Of a stretch of 46,818 nucleotides of DNA, positions 39,842-46,818 are shown one piece after another. The stretch is from an uncultured Phycisphaerales bacterium (lineage in GTDB: Bacteria > Planctomycetota > Phycisphaerae > Phycisphaerales > UBA1924). Every line of letters begins with the position of its first letter. Position 1 is the stretch's first letter. The stretch covers positions 1 through 46,818 of the forward strand of contig CALMPG010000128.1 in NCBI GenBank assembly GCA_937871915.1, given 5' to 3'. The position numbers were made by a program, and so were the translations under genes. The notes beneath the pieces are model-generated. The model saw nothing but the letters and a program-made list of their open reading frames with translations. It was not told the origin of the DNA and ran no database searches.

Positions 39842-42580
39842 GTGGCGGAGGCCAAGGGCTCCAACTCGAAGCAGGGCGACGCGGCCGGGACCGAGGGTGC
39901 GCCCGTGGTGCAACTCAAGAACGTGTGGCCGATCCCCGCGCTGGCGCTGGGCGGGGTGTTGCTCGTGGGCGGGGTGACGGTGGCGCTGATGAACCGGCCG
40001 AAGCCGCCGGCGGACATTCCGCTGGAGGAGGCCAAGGCGCTGGTGCTGGAGAAGCGGTACCAGGAGGCGATCGAGAAGCTCAACTCCAAGGAGGTTCGCA
40101 AGTACCTGGACTTCGGGAACCCGGACGAGGACCACCTGAGGGCGTTTCATCTGGCGCGGGCGCGGGCCTTCGCGGGGGCGCAGGCGACATTGGGGCTGAG
40201 CCGGCCGGAGAACCACCGGGCCATTGTCGAGGACTTTGAGCAAGCCGAGAAGATCGGTGGAAAGGACCTGGAGATTGCCGACGCCTCGATGCTTGTCGAG
40301 TCGAAGATCGCGCTCGACGACGTGGCCGGGGCCCTCAAGCGGATCGCGGCGTTTCCGGAGAGCGAGGGTGCGCGGAAGATGCGGCTGACGCGCCTGGTGG
40401 TGGATCACAATCTCGCGCTGCTGACGGGATCGGAGCTCCCGGATGCGGCTCGCAACGACGAGACGCTGTCGCTGCTGGCGACGCTGAGTTCGGACCCGGC
40501 GCTGGCCGCGGGGGATCGGGCGTGGGTGCTGGCGCGCCAGGGAGAGCTGCTGCTGGCGGCCAAGCAGCCGGAGGAGGCGATCAACAAGTTGATCCGGCGT
40601 GTGGGGCTGCTCAAGGATGTGCCGCTGGATCAGCAGGGGGAGTTGTACGTGCTGCTGGGGAGGGCGTACTTCCAGTCGGACCAGCCGCTGGAGGCGATGA
40701 AGCAACTCGAGGCGGCGGACTCGCTGCTGGACAAGTCGAGCTCGCTTCGGGCGGACCTGGGAATCATGCAGGCGCGGCTGGCGCAGAGCGGGGTCGCGAT
40801 CGGGGCGGTGGGCGCGTCGGAGAACGACCCGACGGCGCTGCTGGAGTTCGCGAAGGAGAAGTTCGAGTCGGTGATGAGCGAGTTCGGGCAGGGGAAGGAG
40901 TACGCCCGGGCGCTGCTGGGCGTGGCGGAGATCGAGGCGTCGCTTCGGCACGACGACAAGTCGTTGGAGCGGTACGCGGAGCTCGTGGAACTTGTCAGGG
41001 GCGGGCGGAGGGATGTCAAGGGGCCGCCCGATTCGGGGCACGGCGCCGCGGCGCCCAGCGCGTCGGGGCATGCGACCGATGGGCCCGGGGACGGACACGG
41101 CGAACCGAAGGCCCATGCGCCCGCCAAGCCGCCGGGCGTCGCGCGGGCGAAGGCCCTTGGCGGGCTGACGCGAGAGCGGGTGCTCTCGAGCCTGATGCAG
41201 CGGTTTGGTGAGCGGTTCGAGTCCGGGCAGCGGGAGAGCGCGCTGCGGTACGCGAGCATGGCCGAGTCGCTGTTCCAGGACGCGGAGACGCCCGCCGAGG
41301 TGCTCGGGGCGATCGGGCGGACACGCCGCGCGATGGGGGATCATCTGATGGAGCAGGCCCGCGGGGCGCACGCGACGGCGGCGGCGCAGGGCGAGGCGGC
41401 GTCGGACTTCCGCGTGCGGGACCTCGATCCGGCGACGCGGGCGGAGGTGAAGAAGAACTACATCTGGGCGGGAGACTATCTTCGGCGGCACGCCAAGGCG
41501 GTCGCGGCGACGGACCTTGGCGCGGCGTCGGAGAGCCTGTGGATGGCCGCGGATTCCTACGACCGGGCGGGTGATCTGGAGGAGGCCAAGAGGGCGTTCG
41601 CGGACTATGCCGCAGGGGCCTCCGATACCGACCCGAAGAAGCCGGAGGCGAAGTTCCGGCTGGCGCAGATTTTCCAGGCGAAGGACCCGCCGGAGTATGG
41701 CGCGGCGGCCGCGCTGTACCGGGAGTTGGTGCAGTCGGCGGACGTGCAGGATCCGACGCGGGGTTCGGGGAGATGGGCGGACGCGGCGGTGGTTCCGCTG
41801 GCGCAGGCGATGCTCGACGACAACGACGCGGGCAACGACGAGGAGGCGAGGCGGCTTTTGCTGGGGGTGGTGGACGGGAGCCGGCTGGCGCCGGAGGCGG
41901 CGGAGTTTCGCGATGCGCTGGTGGAGCTTGGGCGGTCGGCGTACAAGGCGGAGCGGTTCGCCGAGGCGATCGGGTGGTTCGAGCAGGCCGTGAAGCGGAT
42001 GAAGGAATCGCGGGGTGTGGTGGGGCTGGAGTATCTGCTGGCGGACAGCCACCGGCGCGAGGGTGTGGCGATCGGGAAGACGCTGGAGACGCAGAAGCTC
42101 CCGCAGGCGCAGGTGGACCAGCTCGAGGCGTCGCGGCTGAACCATCTGTCGGCGGCCCGCGGGCTGTACGACTCCGTGAGATCGGAACTCGACGGTCGGG
42201 ATGCGAGGGCGCTGACGGCGATGGAGCGGGTGTACCTGCGGAACTCGTACTTCTACGCGGGCGATTGCGCGATGGAACTCAAGAGTTACGACGGGGCGAT
42301 CGCGTCGTACGACGCGGCGAGGAACAAGTACGCCGACGACCCGGCGAGCCTGGTGGCGATGGCGCAGATCGTCAGCGCGTACGCGGCCCAGGGCAAGTGG
42401 GCGGAGGCCCGCACGGCCAACGAGCGGGCGAGGCAGCAGTTGCAGAAGTTTCCCGAGAGCGTGTGGCAGAACCCGGACCTGCCGATGGAAAAGCGGCACT
42501 GGGAGAAGTGGCTCGACGCGAGGACGCTTCTCGGACAGCAGAGCGTGGGGGCGGAGCGGGAGCAGCCGGCGGAACACTGA
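39842..42580 (+). CDS. Membrane-anchored TPR-repeat protein
   Basis: 912 residues, start GTG 39842. A polar N-terminus, one membrane helix (about 30-50, PIPALALGGVLLVGGVTVAL), then an extra-cytoplasmic chain of tetratricopeptide-like repeats (for example ALVLEKRYQEAIEKL, YVLLGRAYFQSDQPLEAMKQ, LERYAELVELVRGG, YYAGDCAMELKSYDGAIASY). A Gly/Ala/His/Pro-rich linker lies near residues 395-440 (GHGAAAPSASGHATDG). Such proteins scaffold complexes. It lies immediately before the flagellar genes, so a flagellar or envelope assembly role is plausible but unproven. The preceding 289 bp (39553-39841) shows no clear gene. Confidence 0.72.
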   Translation: MAEAKGSNSKQGDAAGTEGAPVVQLKNVWPIPALALGGVLLVGGVTVALMNRPKPPADIPLEEAKALVLEKRYQEAIEKLNSKEVRKYLDFGNPDEDHLRAFHLARARAFAGAQATLGLSRPENHRAIVEDFEQAEKIGGKDLEIADASMLVESKIALDDVAGALKRIAAFPESEGARKMRLTRLVVDHNLALLTGSELPDAARNDETLSLLATLSSDPALAAGDRAWVLARQGELLLAAKQPEEAINKLIRRVGLLKDVPLDQQGELYVLLGRAYFQSDQPLEAMKQLEAADSLLDKSSSLRADLGIMQARLAQSGVAIGAVGASENDPTALLEFAKEKFESVMSEFGQGKEYARALLGVAEIEASLRHDDKSLERYAELVELVRGGRRDVKGPPDSGHGAAAPSASGHATDGPGDGHGEPKAHAPAKPPGVARAKALGGLTRERVLSSLMQRFGERFESGQRESALRYASMAESLFQDAETPAEVLGAIGRTRRAMGDHLMEQARGAHATAAAQGEAASDFRVRDLDPATRAEVKKNYIWAGDYLRRHAKAVAATDLGAASESLWMAADSYDRAGDLEEAKRAFADYAAGASDTDPKKPEAKFRLAQIFQAKDPPEYGAAAALYRELVQSADVQDPTRGSGRWADAAVVPLAQAMLDDNDAGNDEEARRLLLGVVDGSRLAPEAAEFRDALVELGRSAYKAERFAEAIGWFEQAVKRMKESRGVVGLEYLLADSHRREGVAIGKTLETQKLPQAQVDQLEASRLNHLSAARGLYDSVRSELDGRDARALTAMERVYLRNSYFYAGDCAMELKSYDGAIASYDAARNKYADDPASLVAMAQIVSAYAAQGKWAEARTANERARQQLQKFPESVWQNPDLPMEKRHWEKWLDARTLLGQQSVGAEREQPAEH

Positions 42581-42607
42581 CACAGACGGACGCCAAGGAG
42601 GGCGACC

Positions 42608-43111
42608 ATGACCCAGAGCACCATGAACAACCCGTTGGTGGCGGATATCGAGAGCGGCGACCCCGTGCGGTGGCTGCCGCGCATGCACAAGCTGCTGGAT
42701 GAGCAGTGCGAGTTGTGCGTGGGGCTCGACTCGCTCAGCGCGCGGCAGACGCAGGCGGTGGGGATCGGGGACACGGATGCGCTGCTGCGGATCCTGGGGC
42801 AGCGGCAGACGATCATCGATCGGGTGGCGGAGATCGGCGGCGCGCTGGAGCCGTTCCGGGACCGGAAGGATGCGCTGCTCGGCCGGCTGGGGCCGGCGCA
42901 GCGGGAGGGGATCGTGCAGCGGGTGGGGAAGATCGCCGCGCTGGTGGAGAGCGTTCGGGCCCGGGACGATGCGGACCGGATCACGCTGGAGCGGATGCGG
43001 TCCAACGTGGCGGATGAACTGGCGAATCTGTCGCGGGTGAAGGGCGCGGCGGCGGCGTACGCGGCGCACGGGGCGGGGGCGGGGGCGCGGTTCCAGGATC
43101 GAAACGGCTGA
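42608..43111 (+). CDS. flgN: FlgN-family flagellar export chaperone
   Basis: 167 residues, all helical: MHKLLDEQCELCVGLDSLSA, RQTQAVGIGDTDALLRILGQ, RQTIIDRVAEIGGALEPFRD, then LVESVRARDDADRITLERMR. The long helix with repeated Arg/Gln/Leu fits the FlgN fold, which binds the hook-filament junction proteins FlgK and FlgL before export. The position before fleS/fleR and flgB/flgC supports the call. RBS AAGGAGG is 8 nt before the ATG. FlgN is poorly conserved in sequence, so the call rests on fold and position. Confidence 0.65.
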   Translation: MTQSTMNNPLVADIESGDPVRWLPRMHKLLDEQCELCVGLDSLSARQTQAVGIGDTDALLRILGQRQTIIDRVAEIGGALEPFRDRKDALLGRLGPAQREGIVQRVGKIAALVESVRARDDADRITLERMRSNVADELANLSRVKGAAAAYAAHGAGAGARFQDRNG

Positions 43112-43152
43112 GGGCGGGGGTTGGTGGTCGAGCAGAGGAGTGCGCGGAGCGC

Positions 43153-44115
43153 ATGGAGACGATGGCGGAGTCCATCTCGATGGCGGAGGCCAAGCCCGCG
43201 GGCGTGCCGGGGGAGGGTGGCGATGCGCTCGGGGAGCGCGACCTGGCGGAGTTGCTCGGCGCGTTCAACGAGGTGACCTCGAAGCTGCAGGTGGCGCACG
43301 AGTCGCTGCGGGCGGAGGTGGTGCGGCTGCAGGGGGAACTGCGGCAGGCGAACGAGCAGATCGAGCGGTCGAGGCGGCTGGCCGCGCTGGGGGAGATGGC
43401 CGCGGGAATCGCCCACGAGGTGAGGAACCCGCTTGGGTCGATCCGGTTGTATGCCAAGATGCTGGTGGACGATCTGGGGACCGGAGGGGATCGGGTGAAG
43501 GAGCGGGGGATCGCGGAGAAGATCGGGGCGGCGACGCGCGGGCTGGACGCGGTGGTGACGGACGTGCTGGCGTTCGCGCGCGAGATGCGGGTGGTGACCG
43601 AGCCGGTGGAGGCGGGGGCGTTGCTCACGCGGGCGGTCGATGAGGGCCTGGCCGCGGATCGGGCGGATGGGCACGGCGGGCCGATTCGCGTCATTCGCGA
43701 GGATCGGGAGGGGGGGACCGACGGCGAGGTGGTGGTGTGCGATGCGGCGCTGGTGCATCGGGCGTTGGTGAACGTGGTGCGGAACGCGATCCAGGCGATG
43801 CGGGAGCCGGGCGTGGCGGGGTGCGAGTTGCGTGTGGGCGTGGAGAGGTTGACGCTGCCGGGGTCGGATGGAGAGGCGGAGACATTTGTGGCGATCGTTG
43901 TGCGAGACAGTGGGCCGGGGATCCCCGAGGGCGTGATGGAGCGGATGTTCAATCCATTCTTTACGACGCGGGCGACGGGGACGGGGCTGGGGCTCGGGAT
44001 TGTGCACCGGATCATGGATGCGCACGGCGGGCGCGTGCGGGTGCGAAACGCGGAGGAGGGTGGGGCGATCGTTGAACTGCTGATTCCGGATCGTGGGATG
44101 GATTCCAAGTGCTGA
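43153..44115 (+). CDS. Sensor histidine kinase, FleS/FlrB-type
   Basis: 320 residues, no membrane helix. A coiled-coil region (about 25-75, KLQVAHESLRAEVVRLQGEL) precedes the HisKA H-box (GIAHEVRNPLGSIRLYAKML) and the HATPase_c domain with N-box (VNVVRNAIQAM), G1 (DSGPGIP), F-box (MFNPFFTTR) and G2 (GTGLGLGIVH). Lacks an obvious extracellular sensor, as is usual for flagellar FlrB/FleS. Predicted to phosphorylate the response regulator at 44186. The upstream AGAGGAG fits a start at 43153 or 43165. Confidence 0.85.
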   Translation: METMAESISMAEAKPAGVPGEGGDALGERDLAELLGAFNEVTSKLQVAHESLRAEVVRLQGELRQANEQIERSRRLAALGEMAAGIAHEVRNPLGSIRLYAKMLVDDLGTGGDRVKERGIAEKIGAATRGLDAVVTDVLAFAREMRVVTEPVEAGALLTRAVDEGLAADRADGHGGPIRVIREDREGGTDGEVVVCDAALVHRALVNVVRNAIQAMREPGVAGCELRVGVERLTLPGSDGEAETFVAIVVRDSGPGIPEGVMERMFNPFFTTRATGTGLGLGIVHRIMDAHGGRVRVRNAEEGGAIVELLIPDRGMDSKC

Positions 44116-44185
44116 ACAACACGCCGGCCCATGGACCGGGCCGGGTTGAAACGAACAACGGCAGAACGCTGTCACGGAGGACTAC

Positions 44186-45739
44186 ATGAGCATGGTGCTG
44201 GTCGTGGACGACAAGGAAATGTTGCGGGACAGCGTCGGCGCGACGTTGCAGCGGGCGGGGTTTGGCGTGGTGACGGCCGAGGGCGGCGCGGCCGCGCTGG
44301 AGTTGATCGCGCGCCGGCGGCCGGACTGCGTGGTGACGGACCTGAAGATGCCGGGGATGACGGGGCTGGAACTGGTGCAGCACGCGCGGGAGATCGACGA
44401 TGCGCTGCCGCTGATCGTGATGACCGCGTATGGGGCGGTGGAGACGGCGGTGGAGGCGATCAAACTGGGGGCGTTCGACTATCTCACCAAGCCCTTCGAG
44501 GGGGATGAGTTGATCGTGGCGGTGAAGCGGGCGATCGAGCATGCGCGCCTGACGCGGGAGAACGCGGTGCTCCGGACGGCGTCGGAGGACGGCATCGCCT
44601 CGGCGAAGCGCCAAGGCGATGGCGCGGGCGGGGCCGGGCCGCACGGCCTGGACCGGATCGTGGGCGACTCGGCGGCGATGCGTCGGGTGAAGCAGCAGAT
44701 CGTGGCCGTGGCCGAGAGCCATGGCACGGTGTTGATCTGCGGAGAGAGCGGGACGGGCAAGGAGGTGGCGGCCCGGGCGATCCACGATCTTTCGCCGCGG
44801 GCGACGGAGGCGTTTCTGGGGATGAACTGCGCGGCGCTTTCGGAGAGTCTGCTGGAAAGCGAACTCTTCGGGCACGAGCGAGGGGCGTTCACGGGGGCGG
44901 AGAAACTGCGGAAGGGTCGGTTCGAGTTGGCGGATCGGGGGACGCTGCTGCTGGATGAGATCAGCGAGATCTCGCCGCGCGTGCAGGCGAAGTTGCTGCG
45001 CATCCTGCAGGAGCGGGCGTTCGAGCGCGTCGGGTCGAGCATGACGATCGGGATCGACGTGCGGGTGGTGGCGACGAGCAACCGGGACCTGCCGCGGGCG
45101 GTGTCGCGCGGCGACTTCCGGCAGGACCTGTTCTTCAGGCTCAACGTGCTGCCCATTCACTTGCCCGCGCTGCGGGATCGGCCGGAGGACGTGCCCGCGC
45201 TGGTGGCGCACTTTGTGGGGATCACGGCGCGCCGGGAGGGGAAGGCTCCCAGGCAGTTCACGGATGAGGCGCTGTGGCTGTTGCAGGCGTACTCGTGGCC
45301 GGGGAACGTGCGGGAACTGCAGAACATCGTGGAGCGGGCGGTGGTGCTCTGCCGCGGGGACGAGGTGGAGCAGTCGATGATCGAGCCGTGGCTGATCACC
45401 GATGGGGGGCACTCGCCGTCGTTCTCGATACCGGGCCCGGTTTCGGGTGCGCAGGTGCATGTGAACGGGTCGTCGATGAACAGCCTACTGGAGCGGCGGA
45501 TGGGGTCCGGCAGTTCGGAACAACCGACGCTCGGCGCTCCGGTGCATGTCATCGGAGAGGCGATCCCGATCGGCGGGCGGGTGCTGGAGGACATCGAGCG
45601 GGAGGCGATCGTGCGGACGCTGACGAAGTTCAACGGGCACCGGCAGCGGACGGCCCAGGAACTGGGGATCGGGGTGCGGACGCTGGGGCTGAAACTGAAG
45701 AAGTGGAAGCAGCAGCAACTCGTGGATGCCGGGCTGTGA
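44186..45739 (+). CDS. Sigma-54-dependent response regulator, FleR/FlrC-type
   Basis: 517 residues: receiver (1-115; phospho-acceptor Asp52 in VVTDLKMPGM, Lys in YLTKPF), AAA+ domain (about 155-395; Walker A GESGTGKE with Lys192, GAFTGA 233-238 for sigma-54 contact, Walker B LLLDEISEI, R-fingers FFRLNVLP), and a C-terminal Fis-type helix-turn-helix (about 470-515, RTAQELGIGVRTLGLKLKKW). This is the NtrC family, which activates sigma-54 promoters on phosphorylation. Placed directly before flgB/flgC, so it most likely turns on class-3 flagellar genes. RBS GGAGG is 6 nt before the ATG. Confidence 0.92.
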   Translation: MSMVLVVDDKEMLRDSVGATLQRAGFGVVTAEGGAAALELIARRRPDCVVTDLKMPGMTGLELVQHAREIDDALPLIVMTAYGAVETAVEAIKLGAFDYLTKPFEGDELIVAVKRAIEHARLTRENAVLRTASEDGIASAKRQGDGAGGAGPHGLDRIVGDSAAMRRVKQQIVAVAESHGTVLICGESGTGKEVAARAIHDLSPRATEAFLGMNCAALSESLLESELFGHERGAFTGAEKLRKGRFELADRGTLLLDEISEISPRVQAKLLRILQERAFERVGSSMTIGIDVRVVATSNRDLPRAVSRGDFRQDLFFRLNVLPIHLPALRDRPEDVPALVAHFVGITARREGKAPRQFTDEALWLLQAYSWPGNVRELQNIVERAVVLCRGDEVEQSMIEPWLITDGGHSPSFSIPGPVSGAQVHVNGSSMNSLLERRMGSGSSEQPTLGAPVHVIGEAIPIGGRVLEDIEREAIVRTLTKFNGHRQRTAQELGIGVRTLGLKLKKWKQQQLVDAGL

Positions 45740-45782
45740 CGGCGCAGGTTGTGCGCGGAACGATGCTTGCGGGAGAATTGAC

Positions 45783-46220
45783 GTGCTGATCAGCGAACTG
45801 GGCAACTCCGGGGCGATTCCTTCGCTGGAACTGATGGTGCGCTACTCGGGCGCCCGGCAGCGGGTGATCGCGCACAACATCGCCAACCTGGACACGCCGG
45901 ACTTCCGGCCGCTGGATGTCTCGCCGCGGGACTTTCAGGTGGCCCTCGGGAAGGCGATCGACGCCCGCCGGCAGACGACCGGGACCGAGGGGGCGCTGAA
46001 CTTCCAGGGGTCGAGCCAGATCCGGATGGATGCGCAGGGGAACATGACCCTGACGCCGGGGACGGCGAGCGGGAACATCCTGTTCCACGACCGGAACAAC
46101 CGGGATCTGGAGGGGTTGATGTCCCAGCAGGCGGAGAACGCGGCGGTGTTTCGGACGTCGATCGAGTTGTTGCGGACGCGGTATGGGCTGTTGCAGGTGG
46201 CGATCAGCGAGCGGGTGTAG
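45783..46220 (+). CDS. flgB: Flagellar basal-body rod protein FlgB
   Basis: 145 residues from GTG 45783 (GGGAGA 9 nt upstream; the earlier in-frame ATG 45726 would add an unlikely extension). Landmarks: RQRVIAHNIANLDTPDFRPL (the NxANxxTPxF rod/hook signature), RMDAQGNMTLTPG, GNILFHDRNNRDLEGLMSQQ, AVFRTSIELLRTRYGLLQVA. FlgB is the proximal rod component between FliE and FlgC. Directly follows the sigma-54 regulator. Confidence 0.93.
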   Translation: MLISELGNSGAIPSLELMVRYSGARQRVIAHNIANLDTPDFRPLDVSPRDFQVALGKAIDARRQTTGTEGALNFQGSSQIRMDAQGNMTLTPGTASGNILFHDRNNRDLEGLMSQQAENAAVFRTSIELLRTRYGLLQVAISERV

Positions 46221-46231
46221 GCGGCGGGGAA

Positions 46232-46271
46232 GAAGTGGCGAAGTGGCTGAGTGGCAAAGTGGCGAAGTGAA
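46232..46271 (+). repeat. 8-bp tandem repeat between flgB and flgC
   Basis: Five units of GAAGTGGC type (GAAGTGGC, GAAGTGGC, TGAGTGGC, AAAGTGGC, GAAGTGAA) fill most of the 62-bp gap between flgB and flgC. Same flavour as the heptamers in the acyl-CoA ligase gene (GTG-containing units). Confidence 0.9.
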
Positions 46272-46282
46272 GAGGAAACGGC

Positions 46283-46696
46283 ATGTACGGGGCACTTGAG
46301 ATCTCGACGAGCGGGTTGATTGCCCAGCGGACGCGCCTGGAGGCGATCACCGAGAACATCGTGAACAAGGACACGGTGCTCGATGCCAACGGGAAGAACA
46401 ACCCGTTCCAGCGACGGGTGGTGTACTTCGCTCCGGGGAACCCCGCGGCCAGCACCTTGGCCGGCAAGGCCGGGGGTGTGCATGTGTCGTCGATTCAGGC
46501 CGAGGGGGGCTTCGAGGTGAGGTACGAGCCGGGGAGCCCGTACGCGGACGAGCGGGGGTATGTGAAGCACCCGGCGATCAACACCGCGTTCGAGCAGTTG
46601 AACGCCTACGAGGCCCAGCGGGCGTACGAGGCGAACATTGCCGCGGCGGAGACGACCAAGACGATGATGGCACAGGCGTTGCGACTGCTGGGGTGA
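46283..46696 (+). CDS. flgC: Flagellar basal-body rod protein FlgC
   Basis: 137 residues. MYGALEISTSGLIAQRTRLE and AITENIVNKDTVLDANGKNN give the N-terminal rod signature, PFQRRVVYFAPG and GGFEVRYEPGSPYADERGYV the middle, and HPAINTAFEQLNAYEAQRAY plus IAAAETTKTMMAQALRLLG the C-terminal coiled coil. RBS AGAGGAAA 8 nt upstream. FlgC forms the distal part of the proximal rod. Confidence 0.95.
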   Translation: MYGALEISTSGLIAQRTRLEAITENIVNKDTVLDANGKNNPFQRRVVYFAPGNPAASTLAGKAGGVHVSSIQAEGGFEVRYEPGSPYADERGYVKHPAINTAFEQLNAYEAQRAYEANIAAAETTKTMMAQALRLLG

Positions 46697-46767
46697 GCGG
46701 AGGCTCCCGGATGGGCGCGGAGGCGCACGGGAAGGCGTCGGGCGGTTAGAATGGGGTCAGGACGAAC

Positions 46768-46818
46768 ATGACAGATCCTCTGGGACTCATCGGGCGTGGC
46801 GGGGGGCTGGGGGGGGGG
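46768..46818 (+). CDS. fliE: Probable FliE, 5' end only
   Basis: Starts at ATG 46768 with AGGAC 7 nt upstream. Only 17 residues (MTDPLGLIGRGGGLGGG) lie in the window. The first gene after flgB-flgC in many genomes is fliE, whose product often begins with a short MxDPxxxIG-like leader, so FliE is the best guess. The reading at the very end is a G-run and may contain a sequencing artefact. Confidence 0.45.
   Translation, partial: MTDPLGLIGRGGGLGGG

Noticed and set aside
39440..43069. 1209-codon minus-strand frame opposite the TPR and FlgN-like genes
   Set aside because: Same Arg/Leu/Pro-rich composition without motifs; the plus strand has clear genes with ribosome sites.
45741..45754. GG-N10-GC in front of flgB, a possible sigma-54 promoter
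   Set aside because: The -24 element reads GGCGCA and the -12 TTGTGC, neither close to TGGCACG-N4-TTGCW; too weak, and co-transcription with the regulator is equally likely.

Overview
The window (GC-rich, about two thirds G+C) looks like a chromosomal segment of a planctomycete of the class Phycisphaerae. The basis is a mixture of hallmarks: secreted proteins that end exactly in a dockerin-like tail (…DIFDFLNAWFAGCP-stop), a PEP-CTERM-like tail ending in RRRR, an H-X9-DG type prepilin, Gram-negative lipid A and SPOR genes, two GroELs, and a flagellar gene cluster. Species cannot be fixed from sequence reading alone. No rRNA, tRNA, CRISPR array, transposase or integrase was recognised.

Layout. 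1–8.5 kb: surface and secreted proteins (two beta-propeller proteins, a DUF2752 membrane protein, a prepilin-like protein without a canonical start codon, and a 1254-residue subtilisin-like protease with HYR domains). 8.5–12.9 kb (minus strand): a Cys-motif protein, LapA, a small conserved protein with a second copy at 32.7 kb, an EAL-CBS-degenerate-GGDEF phosphodiesterase and a solitary nuoA. 13.3–24.4 kb (all plus strand): a chaperone island, groEL1-groES-three overlapping sulfotransferases-groEL2, then a Cys-rich CPCC-type protein with an overlapping partner, dnaJ, grpE, an FmdB zinc ribbon and acpS. 24.4–35.1 kb: envelope and secreted proteins (HEAT-like protein, SPOR lipoprotein, acyl-CoA ligase, MgtC-like protein, PEP-CTERM-like protein, two dockerin-tailed proteins). 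35.5–38 kb: transaldolase, a compositionally atypical small ORF, lpxI, a small zinc-ribbon protein. 38–46.8 kb (plus strand): an uncharacterised protein/lipoprotein pair, a membrane-anchored TPR protein, FlgN-like chaperone, FleS/FleR-type two-component pair, flgB, flgC and the start of a probable fliE.

The most interesting non-coding signals are: (i) two 58-nt leader elements (29879-29936 and 35269-35326, minus strand) that align without gaps, start about 13-14 nt after matching TTGACA-N17-TAnnnT promoters and show four compensatory base-pair changes around an invariant 8-nt loop, which suggests an unrecognised cis-acting leader RNA in front of secreted-protein genes; and (ii) a three-copy bipartite element (12437, 23913, 37971). 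In two copies it ends exactly 17 bp before a -10-like hexamer placed so close to the start codon that leaderless transcripts are likely. The most interesting gene arrangement is the set of three tandem PAPS-type sulfotransferases enclosed by groEL1-groES and groEL2. Several genes carry short tandem repeats inside or between them (30-bp, 7-bp and 8-bp units).
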